64,000 nt of DNA from positions 124,001-188,000 of the forward strand of contig JALHQH010000005.1 in assembly GCA_022842065.1 (NCBI GenBank). Reading direction: 5' to 3'. Shown piece after piece: positions 8,628 to 18,373 of this stretch; position 1 is the stretch's first letter, and each line of letters starts with the position of its first letter. Below the pieces are notes generated by a model. It searched no databases. It worked only from the letters and a program-made list of their open reading frames with translations, and was not told the DNA's origin. This stretch comes from Caldilineaceae bacterium (lineage in GTDB: Bacteria > Chloroflexota > Anaerolineae > Caldilineales > Caldilineaceae). A program made the translations under genes and the position numbers.

Positions 8628-10100
8628 TCATCCTATCGCCTCCGCTTGCGCCGCCAGCTTGTCGATCATCTTGGAAAAGAGCGAGCCGTGCAGCGGGTAG
8701 ATGCTGTACCAGTAGATCAGCCCGAACAGCCCTTTGGGCGCGAAAAAGGCGGTCTGGGTCAATTTGGTCACCGCCGGATCGTCCGTCGGATTGGCTTCAA
8801 AGCGGAGCCAGCCTTTGCCCGGCAATTTCATTTCGGCGCGCAGGAGGATGCAGCGATCATGCTCGATCTCCTCGACTCGCCAGAAGTCCAATGCTTCGCC
8901 CACCCGCAGCTCTTGGGGATGACGCCGCCCGCGCCGCATGCCTACCCCGCCGACCAGCCGATCCAATAAGCCACGCACACCCCACAGCCAATCATAGGCC
9001 GGCCACCCCGCTTTGCCACCGATGGCGGCAAAGGTCCGGTAGACAGTCGCGGCCGAGGCTGTCACCAATTTTTCGCGATGTTCAAAGAGCATTCCCTGTT
9101 CGCCGGCGAAGTAGACGGGGGCCATGTCGCCATTACTCGACGCCAACGCGTCGCTCCAGAGGGTCTCAATATCGCCGGCCTCCAGCCGTTGGATCGCCAA
9201 CTTGACGGCAGTTTCAAAGTCAAGCGGCACAATTTCGGGAAAGAGTTCTTTGGCCGCAGCACTGCGCACGACCAACTCGTTGCGCAGCCCTTCGATGAGG
9301 GGTTGTGCCATGGTCAACGAGATCGGTGTCATCCAATGCACCCAGTGGGCGGAGAGCGGGGGAACAAAGACGGGCACGGGAATCAGTAGCCGGTGCAGAC
9401 CGCGTTGACGGGCATAGACGCGCATCATGTCGCCATAACTCAACACGGTGGCCCCGCCGATTTCAATGGTGCGCCCCTGGCATTCTGGTTTTTCCAGGGC
9501 GGCGAGCAGATAACTTAGCACGTTGCGGATCGCAATCGGCTGGGTACGCGTATAGACCCAACTGGGGCAGATCATTACCGGCAGCCGCTCGGTCAGGTGG
9601 CGCAACATCTCAAAGGAGAGACTGCCCGACCCGACCACCATGCCCGCCTGAAATTCGGTGACCGGCACCCCGGCGCTGCGCAGGGCATCACCGGTCTCCT
9701 GGCGCGATTGCAAATGTTCGGAGAGTTCACTCTGGCTATCACCCAGACCGCCCAAGTAGACCAGTTGCTCAACCCCGGCTGTTTTGGCTGCGTTGGCAAA
9801 ATTGGCCGCCGCATCCTTGTCGCGTTGGCGGAACTTGTCACCGCTGCCCATGCTGTGGATCATGTAATAGGCGGCGTCAATTCCTTGCATGGCGGCGGTC
9901 AGAGTCTCGGGTTGTAAGACATCGCCATCGATCACCTCGACCTGATCCAGCCAAGGCCGCCCTTGAAACCGGCGACTGCCACCCCGCGCCAGCAACCGCA
10001 CCCGATAGCCTGCCTCTAACAGCCGCGGCACTAACCTCCCCCCAACATAGCCGGTTGCGCCGGTAACGAGAATCGACTTGGGTTGGGGTGTGCTGGTCAC
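8628..10100 (-). CDS. NAD(P)-binding SDR-type protein with C-terminal DUF2867 domain
   Basis: The protein has 490 residues. Residues 8-22 carry the Rossmann glycine motif TGATGYVGGRLVP of extended SDR/NmrA-like proteins, and AYYMIHSMG and VYLGGLGD are typical of the YbjT-like subgroup. From about residue 330 the sequence (VTASAATVYRTF, DFWRVEEIE, GKGWLRFE, GLFGLIYWYSIYP) matches the DUF2867 domain that is often fused to this reductase domain. The substrate is unknown; such proteins are usually annotated as NAD(P)H-binding oxidoreductases or epimerases. It is on the minus strand, 141 nt after the DUF2723 gene, with which it might be co-transcribed. Confidence 0.8.
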   Translation of the reverse strand: MTSTPQPKSILVTGATGYVGGRLVPRLLEAGYRVRLLARGGSRRFQGRPWLDQVEVIDGDVLQPETLTAAMQGIDAAYYMIHSMGSGDKFRQRDKDAAANFANAAKTAGVEQLVYLGGLGDSQSELSEHLQSRQETGDALRSAGVPVTEFQAGMVVGSGSLSFEMLRHLTERLPVMICPSWVYTRTQPIAIRNVLSYLLAALEKPECQGRTIEIGGATVLSYGDMMRVYARQRGLHRLLIPVPVFVPPLSAHWVHWMTPISLTMAQPLIEGLRNELVVRSAAAKELFPEIVPLDFETAVKLAIQRLEAGDIETLWSDALASSNGDMAPVYFAGEQGMLFEHREKLVTASAATVYRTFAAIGGKAGWPAYDWLWGVRGLLDRLVGGVGMRRGRRHPQELRVGEALDFWRVEEIEHDRCILLRAEMKLPGKGWLRFEANPTDDPAVTKLTQTAFFAPKGLFGLIYWYSIYPLHGSLFSKMIDKLAAQAEAIG

Positions 10101-10241
10101 AGGTTATTTCCTTTGCTGGATGATGCATGACGACGGACGACTAACGCAGCTTATCGTCCCTCATCCGTTGGCCGCCGTCAGTTGTCCTAGCTCCATTGTT
10201 GGTCGTCGGCTTTGGCAAGCTCAGCCTCCAGTCAGCGGTTG

Positions 10242-12227
10242 TCAGTCGGCGTTCGCCGCTACTGGTGAAATCTCAAGGGGCGGGGCAAATTGGGTTAACG
10301 CGGGGCCGTGGTACATGGCGATCAGCAAGCCGCTGGGGGTGGCCGTGCTATTCGGGGCAAGCAGATGACGTTCGACGAGCTGTTCTCCCGGTTTCCAAAG
10401 TGAGGTGGGGTAGTAGGGCGCACCGGGGGGCGCGTCGTTTTGGGCGAGCTTATTGCCGGCGGCGTCGAAGATTTGCACGGTGGTGGTGTAGTCAAGATCG
10501 AGCGTTGTTTCCACTTGCCAATAGAGCGCAAGTTCGATGCCGGCAGCGGTCGGCTCCCAATCATAGCCGAGTAGACGCAATCCGCCATAAGGTAGATCGG
10601 TGAGGTACGTGGGGGGGGCCATTACGGCTGGTCCAGTCACCTCGACCAGGGGTGGCGTGGCAGCGCGCAGGGCGAATTTTACCGCTAAGCTTGGCATGGG
10701 CTTGATTAGATAGAGCGGCTGTGCGGGGGCTGCGGCGCGTGCGGTCTCGATGGTTGTGCCGATATCAGCGAAACGAGGACCAGGCTCGATCAACGGGAAA
10801 AGTCCGGTTATGCCGGTCAACTGCGCTTCTACGCCCTGTAAATAGAAGAGGGGGACGATCTCGTTGCGGTCGTTGCTGACCAGGATGGCATTGGCGGGCG
10901 GTGTGGCCGCCGCAATTTCACCCCAAAGCTGGCGCGCACGGGTACTGGTCGTCTGGTCAAGTTGGGCAAAGTAGCTCCGTCCAATTTCAAAGGGCAGCCC
11001 CAGCAGGGCGAGTACCAGGACAATGCTCAGCGCCAGTTGCGGGCGCCGCTCTTCCTCGGTCCCGGCCCCTGCCAGGCGGTTTTCCAGGGTCGCCATGCCC
11101 CCGCCCACGGCATCCGCCACATAACCAATCCAGATCGCCGCGACCAGATAGATCCCAATATAGTAGACCAGGATATCGCCAATCGCGTAGAAAAGGTTGA
11201 AAAGCTGCTGACCCACGAGCAGGGGCAAGGTCAACGCCAGTACCGGCCAGTTGCGCGCCCGGATCAACACATAGAGCCCGATGACGACCAGGAACAAGCC
11301 TGGCAGGAAAAAGTGTAGCCGCCAAAGCAACCAGGCCTGGCTTAATTGTGCCCACGCTTGCGCCGCGGTATGGAAGCCAACCGAAATCGATTGGCCCGTC
11401 ATAAAGGTCCAGAAGGCCGCCCAGTTGTTGGCATAGAGGGTCAGGGTTGTCTCGCCCAGGGGCTGATGATACCACGGCGAAGCTGCGGGGCCACTGCGCA
11501 GGGGAATGTAAAGATAGAGCAACAACGGCAGTGTTAGCCCAAGAATCAGCCCCAGCCAGGCTCGGCCATTGCCCACCCACCGGCGGCGTGCCCACCAGAG
11601 GGCAATGATCACACTGGGTAGCAGGAACAGGGTCATCGCGTGGTGGGTAAACGAAAGGCCCACCAATAGCCCCAACCAGGTGACCAAGGCCCCAGTTTGT
11701 GCTGCGGTTTCCTCTGCCCCCTGGCCGGTATGAGGCGGTGTCCCGCGGATTAACTGATAGGCTGTATGCAAAATCAGCAGCGTGAAAAAGGTCTGCAGGG
11801 TATAGACTTCCGCGATCAGGCTCTGACTCCAGAAGGTCGGATTGACCGCCAGCAGCAGCGCAGTCAACAGGGCGGCCAGCCGTCGCACACGCAGCGCACT
11901 GCCCAGCCACGCGCTCATGACCACGTAGAGCAGCGCCACTGTCAAGGCGCCAACGAGCGCGCTAAAGAGATTCAAGGCATAAGCCGGCTCGATCCCAAAG
12001 AGCGCGAGCAGATGTTGCCAGATCCCGCCCAAGATCAAATAGAGTGGATAGCCGGTGGGATGCGCCAGCCCAAAATGCCACGCCGCGGTCTGGAATTCGC
12101 CGGCATCGCCAAAGAGCAGCCCCGGCGCAAGCGTGCGTAGATAGAGCCCGAAGGTACCCGCAAAGAGCAACAGCACTAACTGGCGGTCTGCACGGCTGGT
12201 TGGAAGAAACTTGACCATCATTGCCAT
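10242..12227 (-). CDS. DUF2723 / TMEM260-like membrane protein (probable protein O-mannosyltransferase-type GT-C)
   Basis: The protein has 661 residues. The N-terminal half has about ten membrane helices and carries the family hallmark YLRTLAPGLLFGDAGEFQ followed by HPTGYPLYLI, with the conserved D-x-G-E in the first outer loop. The last about 200 residues form an outer domain. DUF2723 proteins are related to human TMEM260, a protein O-mannosyltransferase that uses dolichol-phosphate-mannose. Immediately divergent at 12418 is a dolichol-phosphate-mannose-synthase-like gene that could supply the donor, which supports a glycosylation role. Methionines at 12227, 12221 and 12218 are all possible starts. 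Confidence 0.8.
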   Translation of the reverse strand: MAMMVKFLPTSRADRQLVLLLFAGTFGLYLRTLAPGLLFGDAGEFQTAAWHFGLAHPTGYPLYLILGGIWQHLLALFGIEPAYALNLFSALVGALTVALLYVVMSAWLGSALRVRRLAALLTALLLAVNPTFWSQSLIAEVYTLQTFFTLLILHTAYQLIRGTPPHTGQGAEETAAQTGALVTWLGLLVGLSFTHHAMTLFLLPSVIIALWWARRRWVGNGRAWLGLILGLTLPLLLYLYIPLRSGPAASPWYHQPLGETTLTLYANNWAAFWTFMTGQSISVGFHTAAQAWAQLSQAWLLWRLHFFLPGLFLVVIGLYVLIRARNWPVLALTLPLLVGQQLFNLFYAIGDILVYYIGIYLVAAIWIGYVADAVGGGMATLENRLAGAGTEEERRPQLALSIVLVLALLGLPFEIGRSYFAQLDQTTSTRARQLWGEIAAATPPANAILVSNDRNEIVPLFYLQGVEAQLTGITGLFPLIEPGPRFADIGTTIETARAAAPAQPLYLIKPMPSLAVKFALRAATPPLVEVTGPAVMAPPTYLTDLPYGGLRLLGYDWEPTAAGIELALYWQVETTLDLDYTTTVQIFDAAGNKLAQNDAPPGAPYYPTSLWKPGEQLVERHLLAPNSTATPSGLLIAMYHGPALTQFAPPLEISPVAANAD

Positions 12228-12334
12228 ATAGTTGATAATTTCATTGTTAATTGATGTTATGTTTGGACCGCAAGGCGGCAGGCAAGTATTAAAATGCCTA
12301 CCTGAGACGCAAAACTGCGCCCAACAAGCCCCCG

Positions 12335-12360
12335 AAACGGGTTAGTCGATTAACCCGTTT
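12335..12360. promoter_or_regulatory. Perfect hairpin in the divergent promoter region
   Basis: AAACGGGTTA (12335-12344) and TAACCCGTTT (12351-12360) are perfect complements around a 6-nt loop. They lie midway between the divergent starts at 12227 (minus) and 12418 (plus). A partial further copy, AACGGGTTTTG, follows directly. A second imperfect pair (GGCAGGCAAG... and ...TTTACCTGCC) encloses the region. It could be an operator shared by both glycosylation genes or a dispersed repeat; no function can be proven. Confidence 0.4.
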
Positions 12361-12417
12361 TAACGGGTTTTGCATACCAGCAGGTGAATTCATTTACCTG
12401 CCATAAGTAAGGAACTC

Positions 12418-13191
12418 ATGTCGATGCCCTGGCACGGTGTGGCGCTGATGATCGTGCCCACCTACAACGAAGCCGAAAATTTGGAAGCCCTGGTCACCCA
12501 GTTGCGCGCCTTACCCGGCAATATCCATGTGCTCGTCGTTGATGATAACTCACCGGACGGCACCGGGCAGATCGCCGACCGCCTGGCCGCGCAGGATCGC
12601 GGGGTCCATGTCTTACATCGCGCCACCAAGACGGGGCTGGGTGCGGCCTACAAGGCCGGTTTTACCGAAGGGTTGCGCCGCGGTTATACTTTTCTTTGCA
12701 CCATGGATGCCGACTTTAGCCACGACCCGGCGCGCCTGCCCGATCTGCTGCGCAAAGCCGGCCAGGGCTATGATCTGGTCATTGGCAGCCGCTATGTGCC
12801 CGGCGGTGCGATTGTCGACTCGACCCGCCTACGTAAGCTGATCAGCTATGGAGCCAACTGGCTGGCCCACACCATCTTGGGCGTCGCCGCTCGTGATTGT
12901 ACCGCCGGCTTCCGCTGTTACCGCCGCCAGGTGTTGGAGACAATCAACCTTGATGCCATCTTTAGCAGCGGCTACAGCTTTCTGATTGAGATGGCCTTTC
13001 ACTGTCAGCGCGCCGGCTTTCGCATCGGCGAAGTGCCCATCACCTTTGTCAACCGGCGCAAAGGCGTCAGCAAGATCAGCCGCCTGGAAATCTACAAAGC
13101 CTTCTACACCCTCCTCCGCCTGCGCACCAGCGCCCTGCCCTGGCAACAGTTAGAAGATCTCTACCACCGCCGTTGGGCGAAGATAAAGTGA
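12418..13191 (+). CDS. Polyprenol/dolichol-phosphate mannose synthase-like glycosyltransferase (GT2)
   Basis: The protein has 257 residues, with the complete GT2 catalytic core. [12 protein letters not shown] binds the nucleotide, [11 protein letters not shown] contains the DD pair, [11 protein letters not shown] holds the metal-binding DAD, and [11 protein letters not shown] and [12 protein letters not shown] are typical of DPM1-type synthases. It lacks the C-terminal membrane helices of longer bacterial forms, so it resembles eukaryote/archaea-type DPM1. It should transfer mannose (or another sugar) from GDP-sugar to polyprenyl phosphate at the inner face of the membrane. It is divergent from a DUF2723 gene that may use the lipid-linked sugar. 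The start ATG at 12418 has AAGGAA just upstream. Confidence 0.85.
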   Translation: MSMPWHGVALMIVPTYNEAENLEALVTQLRALPGNIHVLVVDDNSPDGTGQIADRLAAQDRGVHVLHRATKTGLGAAYKAGFTEGLRRGYTFLCTMDADFSHDPARLPDLLRKAGQGYDLVIGSRYVPGGAIVDSTRLRKLISYGANWLAHTILGVAARDCTAGFRCYRRQVLETINLDAIFSSGYSFLIEMAFHCQRAGFRIGEVPITFVNRRKGVSKISRLEIYKAFYTLLRLRTSALPWQQLEDLYHRRWAKIK

Positions 13192-13321
13192 TGCGTGAAA
13201 CGTGAAACGTGAAACGTAATTCGTAACCCATGACTTTGCACGGGAATACACGCATCACGTTTCACGCATCACGTTTCACGCATCACGTTTCACGCATCAC
13301 GTTTCACGTTTCACGCATCAC
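13192..13321. repeat. Iterated-heptamer hairpin element (CACGTTT/CACGCAT units)
   Basis: The left arm (13192-13219) repeats ACGTGAA three times. The right arm (13254-13321) carries about ten heptamers alternating CACGCAT and CACGTTT, the reverse complement of the left units. The element fills the whole space between the stop codons of two convergent genes. The same units recur at 39003-39102. It may act as a bidirectional terminator. Confidence 0.85.
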
Positions 13322-16128
13322 TCCTGCCCAATCCGCACCCAATCGACGGCGGCGGCTAGGGGACGACGGTCGCGCTCGAGGCTGGCACGTACGAAGGCGT
13401 TGGTGGGATCAATGGTGACGGCGGCGCTGCCGGGTTGGGCACCCTGTACGCCGATGATCGCAAAGTGTTGGCCCTCTAATTGGGCCAGGTTGAGATCCGC
13501 CCCCAGGTTGCGCAGCGCGGTGACGGCCGCCTCGGTCAAGTTTGCGGTGGCATTGCCATAGCTGGCGACGAGTACGGGGCGACCATTTTCGATAGTGGCT
13601 AAAAACTCGAACAGTTTTTCGCTTTCAAAGCTGTTCGCTTCGGTATCAAACCCCACTTTTTCGCTGATCCCACCCGTCTCATCCAGCACCGTGACATTCA
13701 CCCCGCGCCGCCCCGCCGAGCCATCGATCTGCGCACCGCTTTCGTCAAAAAGTGCCATGTAGCCACCGTCGGCAAAGGCAGTGAGGTCGGCATCAATGGG
13801 CAAGGTGACGCCGGTGCTCCCGATCTGGCGACTGCCGCCCAGGACGGTGCGTGGGACTGCGGCCCACCCCCACTGTAACGCAATCCGATTCAGGCTATCC
13901 ACCAGTGTGCTGCCTGGTACTTGCCAGGCAACTTCCTGCCAGCCGTTGCCCAACGTTTTTTGCTCACCCTGCCAGCCGTTGACCACCAATTGCACGCTTT
14001 GTGCGGCACTGCCGGGGTAGACGAAGGGATGAACCTGGGCGCGGAGGGTGTAGGTAGCGGTGGGATCAATCTGGCGCAGGGGAAAGAAAAGTCGGCTGTT
14101 GGTATCGGTCGCCCAAATCGCACTGGCCCCCAAGGGGCTATCGGTTTCGGCTGTATCCCACCCTTCACCCCGATAGGGGAAGGTGCCGGGGCTGCCCAGG
14201 TCGAGGGCAAAGTCATCCCCACCTGCTGGTTGGACGACCTGATAGGCTTCGATGCCGTCACCGGTCCAAAAGGGTTGAGCAGCCAATGGCAAGGTCGCTT
14301 TGACAAAATCCCAAGTCGCCTGCCAGTTGGTCACATAGGGATAGCGCTCGCGAATCGGTGGATAGAGCAGTACATAGCCGGTGTTGTAGAGATAGAGCAG
14401 ATCAGCGGCCTGGTCACGCGCAGCGGTCGCTAATTCCTCACTCACCACTTCACCGGTCTGCACATTGCGCAAGGCCTGGAAGAAAGGGATGCGCTTAAAG
14501 TAATCCATCTTAAAATCGGGCGCGCGGCTAATATTGCCGCCGAGCATTGGTTTGCCGTAGGCGGTCTGGAAATATTGGAGCTGCGTCTGCTCCGGCCCCC
14601 AGACGCCAAAGCTGTTGCGCCAACCCAGCGGAAATTGCATTACGCTCACGGGGGCCGGATCGGCGGCGATTTGCGCATAGACTGCCGGGACTCGTGCATC
14701 GGAAAGCGGTGCGGGCAGCGCTAAGTGTTCGAAGAGTAATGCGCCAGTGGCCACCACAAGCAGGCCCAACTGTAAGCGCTGCCCGATCCGGCGGTTTTGC
14801 CCTACCGCCCGTTGGAGCCGTTGTAAGATCCAATAAAGCCCAAAACCCAGTAACACCGCCAGCCCTAACATGAGCAGCACACTATTCCGGTTGGGTGCGC
14901 GGTTGGCCTTGATAATCGGCAGATAGTGCAGCAGCACAAACGGCAGGGGAAAGGTCGCCTCTTCGCCGTCCAGATCAAAGCGATAGCGGCCATTGATCTG
15001 TAGAAAAGGACCCAACGTAAAGATGCCAAAGATCAGGCTGGTCCAGAGCCAGATGCGCACCTGCTTGCGATAGATCGCCGTACCTAAAATGGCCAACGCC
15101 AGCGTCGCCCAGCCGAGAAAAACTGTGTTGAGATCGCGAAAACCACCGACTGCCTCGGACAGTGCGCGTTCTTGCACACGGCGTAATTCGCTCACCAGAT
15201 CGCTGCCCCACTGGGGATGCAGCACCGTCGGCGTGAACCACCCCACCAGATCTGTACTCAACGGAATCGCCTCGCCCCACCCTTGCAGCGAAAAGTCATT
15301 GGTCAGAAACTGGGTGAGAATCGGCACCAGCGCCGGGCTCCAGACCAGAAAGGCAACCAGCCCCAGGAGCATGAGATAGCCGACGGCCCCCAGCCATTGG
15401 CGCAACGTGAAGTGGCGCGCGAACAGATAGATCACGAGCACGATCAGCGTAAAGATCGCCAAAAAGAGCGCGGTAATCATTTCGGCCAGACCGTTGCAGG
15501 CAAAGAAGAGGCCGGCAAGCAGCGCCGCTTTGCGCCGTTGCGTGCCGGAAAGTTGTGGATCCAGGGCGCGCAGCAGTGTCAGCGCATAGAAGGGAATCCA
15601 CTGTGTGGTCACCATATCGTAGTGGCCCAACGCCGCGTAGATGGCGCGATTGCTGGCAAAGGCATAGAGCGCACCGGCGGCGAAGGCGGCATAGGCCAAC
15701 GCATGGGTCGCGTGCCCGTTGCGCTTTAGCAGGTAAGTGACTAACAGAAAGACCCCATAGCCGCTGAGCACTGTGCTGGCCAACAGGGCAATATTGCTGG
15801 CAAAAGGCAGGTTGAACGCCACCAGCAGCGGCTGCGCGACCAGGGCATGAAAAAAGTTGTAGGTGTAGAGAATCAGGTCGATGCCCAGGGGATACCAGAT
15901 CAGCTCGCTGTGCAACGGGCTTTGCAGGCTATCGACCACCGTCTGCTTGAAGTACCAGATATTCCAGAGAAAGGTTGATTCATCAAAGGCCCACTGCGCC
16001 ACCCCCGGCACATGAGTGAAAATGTTGGGTAATAGCGGCCAGGTCAGGAGCAGACTCAGCAGGGTATAGAGCAAGAGGACGATCAGACCAGGTGGGCGTT
16101 TGGCCCGCGATCTTAAGGAAACAGTCAT
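13318..16128 (-). CDS. Large membrane protein with C-terminal ILEI/FAM3-like domain
   Basis: The protein has 936 residues. Residues 1-480 hold about twelve membrane helices with an acidic first outer loop ([12 protein letters not shown]) like GT-C or YfhO-type transferases. Residues 490-770 form an outer region including a beta-sandwich-like stretch ([14 protein letters not shown]). Residues about 775-925 match the interleukin-like EMT inducer (ILEI/FAM3) domain: [49 protein letters not shown] and [11 protein letters not shown]. This domain is known from animal FAM3/POMGNT1 proteins and from bacterial surface proteins. Together these suggest a membrane glycosyltransferase-type enzyme with an attached sugar-recognition module; the reaction is unknown. 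Confidence 0.75.
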   Translation of the reverse strand: MTVSLRSRAKRPPGLIVLLLYTLLSLLLTWPLLPNIFTHVPGVAQWAFDESTFLWNIWYFKQTVVDSLQSPLHSELIWYPLGIDLILYTYNFFHALVAQPLLVAFNLPFASNIALLASTVLSGYGVFLLVTYLLKRNGHATHALAYAAFAAGALYAFASNRAIYAALGHYDMVTTQWIPFYALTLLRALDPQLSGTQRRKAALLAGLFFACNGLAEMITALFLAIFTLIVLVIYLFARHFTLRQWLGAVGYLMLLGLVAFLVWSPALVPILTQFLTNDFSLQGWGEAIPLSTDLVGWFTPTVLHPQWGSDLVSELRRVQERALSEAVGGFRDLNTVFLGWATLALAILGTAIYRKQVRIWLWTSLIFGIFTLGPFLQINGRYRFDLDGEEATFPLPFVLLHYLPIIKANRAPNRNSVLLMLGLAVLLGFGLYWILQRLQRAVGQNRRIGQRLQLGLLVVATGALLFEHLALPAPLSDARVPAVYAQIAADPAPVSVMQFPLGWRNSFGVWGPEQTQLQYFQTAYGKPMLGGNISRAPDFKMDYFKRIPFFQALRNVQTGEVVSEELATAARDQAADLLYLYNTGYVLLYPPIRERYPYVTNWQATWDFVKATLPLAAQPFWTGDGIEAYQVVQPAGGDDFALDLGSPGTFPYRGEGWDTAETDSPLGASAIWATDTNSRLFFPLRQIDPTATYTLRAQVHPFVYPGSAAQSVQLVVNGWQGEQKTLGNGWQEVAWQVPGSTLVDSLNRIALQWGWAAVPRTVLGGSRQIGSTGVTLPIDADLTAFADGGYMALFDESGAQIDGSAGRRGVNVTVLDETGGISEKVGFDTEANSFESEKLFEFLATIENGRPVLVASYGNATANLTEAAVTALRNLGADLNLAQLEGQHFAIIGVQGAQPGSAAVTIDPTNAFVRASLERDRRPLAAAVDWVRIGQE

Positions 16129-16196
16129 AACAATTCGCTCAAAGTAACAGTAGTAAGAACAACGCTATTAATTGCTCTCTGCAGGATTAGAAAACG

Positions 16197-16868
16197 TTAA
16201 CGCCAGCGCCGGTGCGCCAGATCGATCTGTTGGCGCAGTTCACCGCGCGCCGCTGCTAGATTTTCTTTGGCCCGAAAAAAGGCGGCCTCAGTCAGTTGAA
16301 GCTTTTCGCTCTGGAGCAAGGCTTCCAACGCCTCGACGACTCGCAATACTTTGCCTTCGATCATCTCGATGGTCGTCCCATAGAGCCGTTCGGGGGCGAA
16401 GTAGAGTATAACCAGCAAGAAGGGGTAGGTGCTGATGAACGCGGTATTGCCGGTCCGCCCCAAGCGCGCGGAGAATGCGGCCCAGAGAATCAGGCCTAAA
16501 ATGGCGACCAGCGTCATCACCTGCCAGCGGGCCACCGGTCGCGCCGGGCGCACATCACGCAAGGCGCCGGCCAGCTCTGGATAGCGTTTGACTTCGGCAA
16601 ACCAGCTGTTAAATTTGTGACATTGGGCCAAGTTAACCCGCGGTTGGTCATGTTGCGCTAATTCTAACGCATAATCGCGACACCACTCAGTTAACCCATA
16701 AAAGATGGGGCGGGTAAGCGGTTGGGCGGGCTCGTTTGGTTGACCTTGGGTGGGACGTAGTTGATTCACAGTGGGCTTTGGGCGTGACAATCGTCTCCAT
16801 ACAGGTGGGGGTACGCGCGTAGTAATTGGTCTCTGGTCTGTTATAGATCCCGCAAATAAACATGGCAC
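16197..16868 (-). CDS. Hypothetical protein with two membrane helices and C-terminal coiled coil
   Basis: The ORF encodes up to 223 residues. Two hydrophobic segments (about residues 118-135 and 143-160) are followed by a charged helical region (about 165-223) that looks like a coiled coil. The annotated GTG at 16868 lies inside a palindromic repeat, so the true start is likely downstream, for example TTG near 16793 or GTG near 16772. The N-terminal about 25 residues are therefore doubtful. I recognise no family. It lies on the minus strand between a UbiA-type gene and the ILEI-domain membrane protein. Confidence 0.55.
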   Translation of the reverse strand: MPCLFAGSITDQRPITTRVPPPVWRRLSRPKPTVNQLRPTQGQPNEPAQPLTRPIFYGLTEWCRDYALELAQHDQPRVNLAQCHKFNSWFAEVKRYPELAGALRDVRPARPVARWQVMTLVAILGLILWAAFSARLGRTGNTAFISTYPFLLVILYFAPERLYGTTIEMIEGKVLRVVEALEALLQSEKLQLTEAAFFRAKENLAAARGELRQQIDLAHRRWR

Positions 16869-16912
16869 TTAGTTTATGGCCATGACCACAGAGCAGCGGT
16901 GCCATGTTTATT
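16855..16912. repeat. ATGGCAC palindromic repeat (copy 1)
   Basis: Perfect 14-bp arms AATAAACATGGCAC (16855-16868) and the complement (16899-16912) enclose a 30-nt loop. A second copy at 23298-23353 shares the arms and much of the loop (CTTAGT, TATG, CAGAGCAG). This copy sits between two minus-strand genes, and its left arm contains the nominal start of the downstream gene. Confidence 0.8.
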
Positions 16913-16923
16913 TGACCCGTCCA

Positions 16924-17970
16924 CTAGAGTGACTTATCCAGCCAGAGCGATAGACAAAAAAGCACCGATGTCCATAACATGGCATTCAGGGTAATCGCAT
17001 AGAGCTGAAAGCCCTCGCTGAGCCCCCACTCGGCGGTGCGTAACTGGTAGGGGCGCAAGGAAAGCGGCAGCGCGGCCAAGGTCAACAGTGTAATCACAGG
17101 CAAATGGGCCAAACTGACAATACACAAAACCGCGGCGTAAAGCACCAAAATCAGCAGCGCATTAATATCCAGGGCACGCAAGGGGCCTGCCGTCACGACA
17201 AAGGTCCTTTTGCCCATCAGCCAGTCGCGACGGTGGTGCATAAAGTTATAGCCGGCAAAGAGCAAAATAGCAATCACCCCAAAGGGAATCGTGATCCACA
17301 GCGCCAGTAAACTGAGCGTCTGCCCCTGAATATAATAACTGCCCAGCAGCGGAAAGAGCCCGTAGCCCAAAAAGATGCCCACTTCGCCAATCCCCCAGGA
17401 ATAATAGCCATGCCGGATCGGGGGCGCGCTGTAGGTGAACATCAACAGGGTGCTCATGGCATAAAAAAAGAGCACAGGCCACCCGATCAGATAGATCAAG
17501 AGGCTATAGGCCAGTAAGCCGGCGACCAGCAAGCCGGTTGCCGTCAAACGGACGAACCGGGGGGTTAACACTTCGGCCATCAACAGATGGTAGGGGGTGG
17601 CAAAGAGGCGGTGGGCCATTTTGAGGTCAGCGTGGCGCTGGGCCGTCTGGTAATCAAAATATTCGTGAAATAGATTCACACCCAGCAGCGTACAGAGCGC
17701 GCCGACCAGCCCCACCAGAAAATTCGTCGGATTCGTCGGTCCATTCTGCCACCAACTTAACACGGCACCCGCAATGACGGGCATTAAGAGCGCCAGTGAA
17801 AAGGCTGGGCGAAAGAGCCGCACGCCCAGCGCGATGTTTCCTTGTGGAGCATGAAAAAGGCGCCGTTGTAAACGCCAGGGCAAAGCTGCCAACGTACTAC
17901 CCGTCGGTGCCGACGGGGTGAGTTGATTTAACGGTTGCGTTGATGAAAAGTGATGCTCAGTAACTTCCAC
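16924..17970 (-). CDS. UbiA-family prenyltransferase (MenA-like)
   Basis: The protein has 348 residues and about eight to nine membrane helices. The first Asp-rich motif appears as NLFHEYFDYQ (N-x3-E-x2-D instead of N-x3-D-x3-D). The second metal-binding region is represented by HHRRDWLMGKRT. Such enzymes attach a polyprenyl chain to an aromatic ring, for example in menaquinone synthesis. No other quinone genes are nearby, so the acceptor is not determined. The start at 17970 is a GTG, with an N-terminal extension of about 45 residues before the first helix, so a later start is possible. Confidence 0.75.
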   Translation of the reverse strand: MEVTEHHFSSTQPLNQLTPSAPTGSTLAALPWRLQRRLFHAPQGNIALGVRLFRPAFSLALLMPVIAGAVLSWWQNGPTNPTNFLVGLVGALCTLLGVNLFHEYFDYQTAQRHADLKMAHRLFATPYHLLMAEVLTPRFVRLTATGLLVAGLLAYSLLIYLIGWPVLFFYAMSTLLMFTYSAPPIRHGYYSWGIGEVGIFLGYGLFPLLGSYYIQGQTLSLLALWITIPFGVIAILLFAGYNFMHHRRDWLMGKRTFVVTAGPLRALDINALLILVLYAAVLCIVSLAHLPVITLLTLAALPLSLRPYQLRTAEWGLSEGFQLYAITLNAMLWTSVLFCLSLWLDKSL

Positions 17971-18373
17971 AGTAGCTTTCTCATGGCTATACCAGCGGTT
18001 GTCATCATTTAATATTTTTCTACACGAGTGAAAATGTTAAACGATGACAGAGCCGAGTATATGTTGCCCAGGGTAATGCTGTATTCTATCACAGGCATGG
18101 GTGCAGGCAAAGTTTCGAGAGGCGTAAGCCAGTCGCTGGGCGGAGGCAATAAGGGCTGCACTTCATTTGGGGGCAAGCCATGTTCGTCGCACTGGTCAAG
18201 CGTTGTTTTGTTGCCTCGATCGCGTACGACCAGTGCGACGCACACGTGTGGTTACAGAAATGCAACCCCCCAAGTGAAATACGCCCCCTTCATTTTCCCC
18301 ACTTTACACCTAAGCGCTAAGGGCATATACTCAACTACATCATCCTATCCATCTGTCAATGAAGGAGCAACAT
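17971..18373. other. Divergent intergenic region
   Basis: This is the space between the minus-strand UbiA gene and the plus-strand M20 peptidase gene. It carries copy 2 of the TGCGTCGCACTG palindrome family (18181-18243). AAGGAG (18362-18367) is the ribosome-binding site for the peptidase. No gene was found; ORFs here are short and lack any recognisable protein. Confidence 0.5.
18181..18243. repeat. Palindromic repeat, family with core TGCGTCGCACTG (copy 2)
   Basis: The arms CGTCGCACTGGTC (18185-18197) and GACCAGTGCGACG (18228-18240) are perfect complements; one mismatch lies just outside. It shares the core with copies at 5729-5795 and 51587-51652. It is located in a divergent promoter region. 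Confidence 0.75.

Noticed and set aside
10987..11910. 307-codon minus-strand ORF in another frame of the DUF2723 gene
   Set aside because: Overlaps a clearly recognisable membrane protein in the neighbouring frame; Gly/Arg/Pro-rich composition is typical of an off-frame shadow.
13254..13321. Tandem repeats that could suggest a CRISPR array
   Set aside because: Units are 7 nt with no spacers and are paired with an inverted arm; no cas genes are present.
16772..16868. N-terminal 25-32 residues of the 16197-16868 hypothetical protein
   Set aside because: The GTG start lies inside a palindromic repeat shared with another locus, so the first codons are probably not translated; kept only as an uncertain start.
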